Part shown: positions 6,547 through 7,961 of the stretch, piece after piece
How the letters are laid out: every line of letters begins with the position of its first letter
Position numbering within the stretch: position 1 is the first letter of the stretch
Assembly: GCA_944381335.1 (NCBI GenBank)
Contig: CALWKT010000101.1
Coordinates: forward strand, 1-7,961
Length of the DNA: 7,961 nt
Direction of reading: 5' to 3'
Source: an uncultured Christensenellaceae bacterium
GTDB taxonomy: Bacteria; Bacillota_A; Clostridia; Christensenellales; UBA3700
The notes under the pieces: model-generated
Database searches by the model: none
What the model was told of the DNA's origin: nothing
Seen by the model: the letters and a program-made list of their open reading frames with translations, nothing else
Program-made: the position numbers and the translations under genes

Positions 6547-6573
6547 CGCGCGCCGCGATAAAATGCGGGCGCG
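6547..6573 (-). promoter_or_regulatory. GC-rich leader hairpin just upstream of the tam ribosome site
   Basis: In the tam mRNA, GCGGGCGCG (6565-6573 in plus-strand order) pairs with CGCGCGCCGC (6547-6556) over 9 bp with one bulged base and an 8-nt loop. It ends one base before the GGGAGGG ribosome site (6539-6545). The position suggests an effect on translation or mRNA stability. It has no T-run, so it is not a standard terminator. Confidence 0.5.
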
Positions 6574-6593
6574 TATCAATATAATATGTTTTG

Positions 6594-6623
6594 AGTATAC
6601 CACGTTTTTTTTTGTCATTTCAA
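6594..6623 (-). promoter_or_regulatory. Promoter of tam
   Basis: On the minus strand TTGAAA (6618-6623) and TATACT (6594-6599) are separated by 18 bp, with a run of nine A residues inside the spacer. The expected transcript begins near 6587, giving a leader of about 55 nt that contains the hairpin. Confidence 0.6.
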
Positions 6624-6669
6624 GATGTGATCTCAAGTTGAACTGTTTAAGCGTGGGTAAAAATACTTA

Positions 6670-6698
6670 TTGACAAAAATCCCGTTCGGGATTATAAT
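6670..6698 (+). promoter_or_regulatory. Perfect consensus promoter of the marR-CMD/cupin operon
   Basis: TTGACA (6670-6675), exactly 17 bp, and TATAAT (6693-6698) match the sigma-70/sigma-A consensus in full. Such a strong promoter upstream of a MarR-type repressor gene implies tight repression. The spacer contains a palindrome. Confidence 0.92.
6678..6693. promoter_or_regulatory. Operator 1: palindrome between -35 and -10
   Basis: AATCCCG-TT-CGGGATT is a perfect 7-bp inverted repeat that fills the promoter spacer. Its size and position are those of a MarR-family dimer site; binding would block RNA polymerase. That the adjacent MarR protein binds it is inference. Confidence 0.75.
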
Positions 6699-6723
6699 TA
6701 AAATACGAATCGGGATTTTAATT
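6696..6723. promoter_or_regulatory. Operator 2: second inverted repeat over the transcription start
   Basis: AATTAAAAT (6696-6704) and ATTTTAATT (6715-6723) are a perfect 9-bp inverted repeat with 10 bp between. It overlaps the end of the -10 box and the predicted start near 6705. CGGGATTWTAATT occurs at 6687-6699 and again at 6711-6723, so the two sites share a direct repeat at 24 bp spacing. Confidence 0.65.
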
Positions 6724-6743
6724 TCCGATAGCAGGAGAACGCA

Positions 6744-7190
6744 ATGGAAAGCAGAGAATTTTTTTACCGTCTGGCTGTGGCGATCTACAAAATTGACGGC
6801 GCATACGACAGGTTTGCAAAAGATAAAAAAGTAAAACCCAACACAATGTGGGTGCTTTACGCTTTGGGAGACGGCAAGGCTCACACCCAGAGAACGCTTT
6901 GCAAGGAATGGCAGTTTGCCAGTTCCACGGTCAACACGATAGTGAAAGAATGTCAGGAAGCGGGCTATGTCGAATTGAGGCAGATCATAGGCGAACGCAG
7001 GGAGATGGAAATTATACTGACGGAAAAAGGGAAAGAATTTTCATCCCTGATATTGTCGCCGGTATATGAAGCGGAAAGCAGGCTTTACGACAGTTATTTC
7101 GGAGGCAAAGGAGAAGATTTTCTAAGCGGGATCGAACGGTTCGGCGACGAAATGGACATACGATACGCGGCAGAAGGCAAGGAGGATTAA
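6744..7190 (+). CDS. MarR-family transcriptional regulator
   Basis: This 148-residue protein has typical MarR length. Helical dimerisation segments lie at both ends (about 3-30 and 100-140) around a winged helix-turn-helix (about 33-97). The presumed recognition helix is around ASSTVNTIVKECQEAGYVEL (59-78), and the wing is GERREMEIILTEKG (83-96). AGGAG (6733-6737) precedes the ATG by 6 nt. MarR proteins are dimeric repressors released by small phenolic or oxidised ligands, or by Cys oxidation; the Cys residues here (about 53 and 70) lie within the DNA-binding domain. It is the first gene of an operon, and the two inverted repeats in its own promoter suggest autoregulation. The downstream CMD/cupin gene starts one base after its stop codon, so that enzyme is the likely regulated output. 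Confidence 0.92.
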   Translation: MESREFFYRLAVAIYKIDGAYDRFAKDKKVKPNTMWVLYALGDGKAHTQRTLCKEWQFASSTVNTIVKECQEAGYVELRQIIGERREMEIILTEKGKEFSSLILSPVYEAESRLYDSYFGGKGEDFLSGIERFGDEMDIRYAAEGKED

Positions 7191-7191
7191 T

Positions 7192-7947
7192 ATGAAAAAA
7201 CAGACGGCAGGAAGGGACGCGCTGGGAAAATTCGCGCCCGAATTTGCAAGGCTCAACGACGACGTTCTTTTCGGAGAAGTATGGGCGAGAGAAGACAGAC
7301 TTTCTCTCAGAGACAGGTCTTTGGTAACCGTGACCGCGCTGATGGCGCAGGGGCTTACGGATTCTTCTTTTGCCTATCATCTGAAGAGCGCAAAGGATAA
7401 CGGGATCACGAAAGCGGAGATAGCTGAGATCCTGACGCACGCGGCGTTTTACGTCGGCTGGCCCAAGGCGTGGGCGGCTTTCAGACTGGCGAAAGAGATC
7501 TGGGGAGAGGATGAAGAAGAAGCTTTTTCTGCTCACAAAAAGGCGTGTCCTTTTGACGTGGGCGAGCCGAACGACGCATACGCGCAATACTTCAGCGGAC
7601 GCAGTTTTCTCGCGCCCGTGTCTGTAAAACAAGTTCCGGTATATAATGTTACGTTTGAGCCGGGGTGCAGAAACAACTGGCACGTGCACAATGCGGATAA
7701 AGGCGGAGGGCAGATACTGATCTGCGTTGCGGGGGAAGGTCTCTACTGCGAACGCGGCAAGACGGCGGTGCGTATGAAACCCGGCAACGTCGTCAACATA
7801 CCGGTGGGGGTAGAGCACTGGCACGGAGCGACGGCGGACAGATGGTTTTCTCATCTTGCGGTGGAAGTGCCGGGCGAAAACTGTAAAAACGTGTGGCTTG
7901 AAAGAGTTTCGGATGAAGATTATCTGAAAGCCGACAAAGGAGAATGA
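7192..7947 (+). CDS. Carboxymuconolactone decarboxylase-like/cupin fusion protein
   Basis: This 251-residue protein starts one base after the MarR stop, with GGAGG (7181-7185) inside the end of that gene, so translation is coupled. Residues about 10-105 form a CMD/AhpD-like domain with the pattern YHLKSAKDNGITKAEIAEIL.H..FYVGWP.A. It has no CxxC, so AhpD-type peroxidase chemistry is unlikely. Residues about 145-226 form a cupin barrel: HVH (H164, H166), Q174, G181, and PVGVEHWHGA with H209. The metal-binding set His-His-Gln-His, with Gln where the classical cupin motif has Glu, and the HWHGAT segment resemble the Mn-dependent cupin hydroxynitrile lyase type. Similar fusions are annotated broadly as CMD-family or cupin proteins; the reaction is unknown. 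MarR control suggests a role with small aromatic or reactive compounds. Cytoplasmic, no signal peptide. Confidence 0.9.
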   Translation: MKKQTAGRDALGKFAPEFARLNDDVLFGEVWAREDRLSLRDRSLVTVTALMAQGLTDSSFAYHLKSAKDNGITKAEIAEILTHAAFYVGWPKAWAAFRLAKEIWGEDEEEAFSAHKKACPFDVGEPNDAYAQYFSGRSFLAPVSVKQVPVYNVTFEPGCRNNWHVHNADKGGGQILICVAGEGLYCERGKTAVRMKPGNVVNIPVGVEHWHGATADRWFSHLAVEVPGENCKNVWLERVSDEDYLKADKGE

Positions 7948-7948
7948 T

Positions 7949-7961
7949 ATGAAAAGAATAC
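7949..7961 (+). CDS. Start of a third operon gene (cut by window edge)
   Basis: An ATG at 7949, one base after the CMD/cupin stop codon, is preceded by GGAG (7939-7942) at 6-nt spacing and reads MKRI before the window ends. The spacing copies that between the two preceding genes, so it is probably co-transcribed. Four residues are too few to identify the product. Confidence 0.65.

Noticed and set aside
6619..6642. TTCAA...TTGAA and the inner AGATGTGATCT near the tam -35 box
   Set aside because: The two symmetries have different centres and short arms, too weak to call an operator.
5954..6673. 239-codon plus-strand frame opposite tam
   Set aside because: The minus-strand frame has clear methyltransferase motifs, and this one has none and runs into the tam promoter region.
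7012..7854. Long open frame (280 codons) on the minus strand
   Set aside because: It is antisense to the MarR and CMD/cupin genes, is rich in Arg/Pro/Ser in a low-complexity way and has no family motif. It is a shadow of GC-biased codons.
1..7961. CRISPR array, insertion sequence ends, or riboswitch
   Set aside because: No regularly spaced repeats, no terminal inverted repeats around a transposase, and no known aptamer pattern were seen.

Overview
The window looks like a chromosomal stretch from a low-to-mid GC Bacillota, probably an uncultured gut-type Clostridia. This is inferred from near-consensus sigma-70-type promoters, strong GGAGG-like ribosome sites, a MarR/CMD-cupin operon and small lipoproteins. 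The sequence alone does not fix the taxon.

Left edge (1-642): the 3' end of a phage/ICE-type tyrosine recombinase gene runs towards a tRNA-Ser(GCU) on the opposite strand. A hairpin terminator lies between them. An integrase next to a tRNA 3' end is the classic layout of an integrated element that used the tRNA as its attachment site, so the tRNA probably marks the element's border. Next (643-2833) come two convergent genes for exported proteins that share a bidirectional terminator: an SGNH/GDSL hydrolase with an N-terminal accessory domain, and a lipoprotein of unknown family.

Centre (2967-5749): a regulated-looking promoter drives a two-gene unit. The first gene encodes a double zinc ribbon fused to eight predicted membrane helices that look like a tandem duplication of a four-helix module. 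The second encodes a zinc ribbon plus a SWIM zinc finger, an acidic linker and a C-terminal membrane hairpin. Both proteins place zinc-binding domains on the cytoplasmic face of the membrane. I recognise the domains but not the combination, and this is the best candidate here for an undescribed system.

Right part (5728-7961): a trans-aconitate methyltransferase-like gene (tam) on the minus strand has a GC-rich leader hairpin. Divergent from it is an operon made of a MarR-family regulator, a carboxymuconolactone-decarboxylase/cupin fusion and the start of a third gene. The operon has a perfect consensus promoter (TTGACA-17-TATAAT) with a palindrome inside the spacer and a second inverted repeat 24 bp downstream, as expected for autoregulation by the MarR protein.

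Three opposing gene pairs (integrase/tRNA, hydrolase/lipoprotein, SWIM protein/tam) each meet at a hairpin terminator. The two between protein genes are built to work in both directions.
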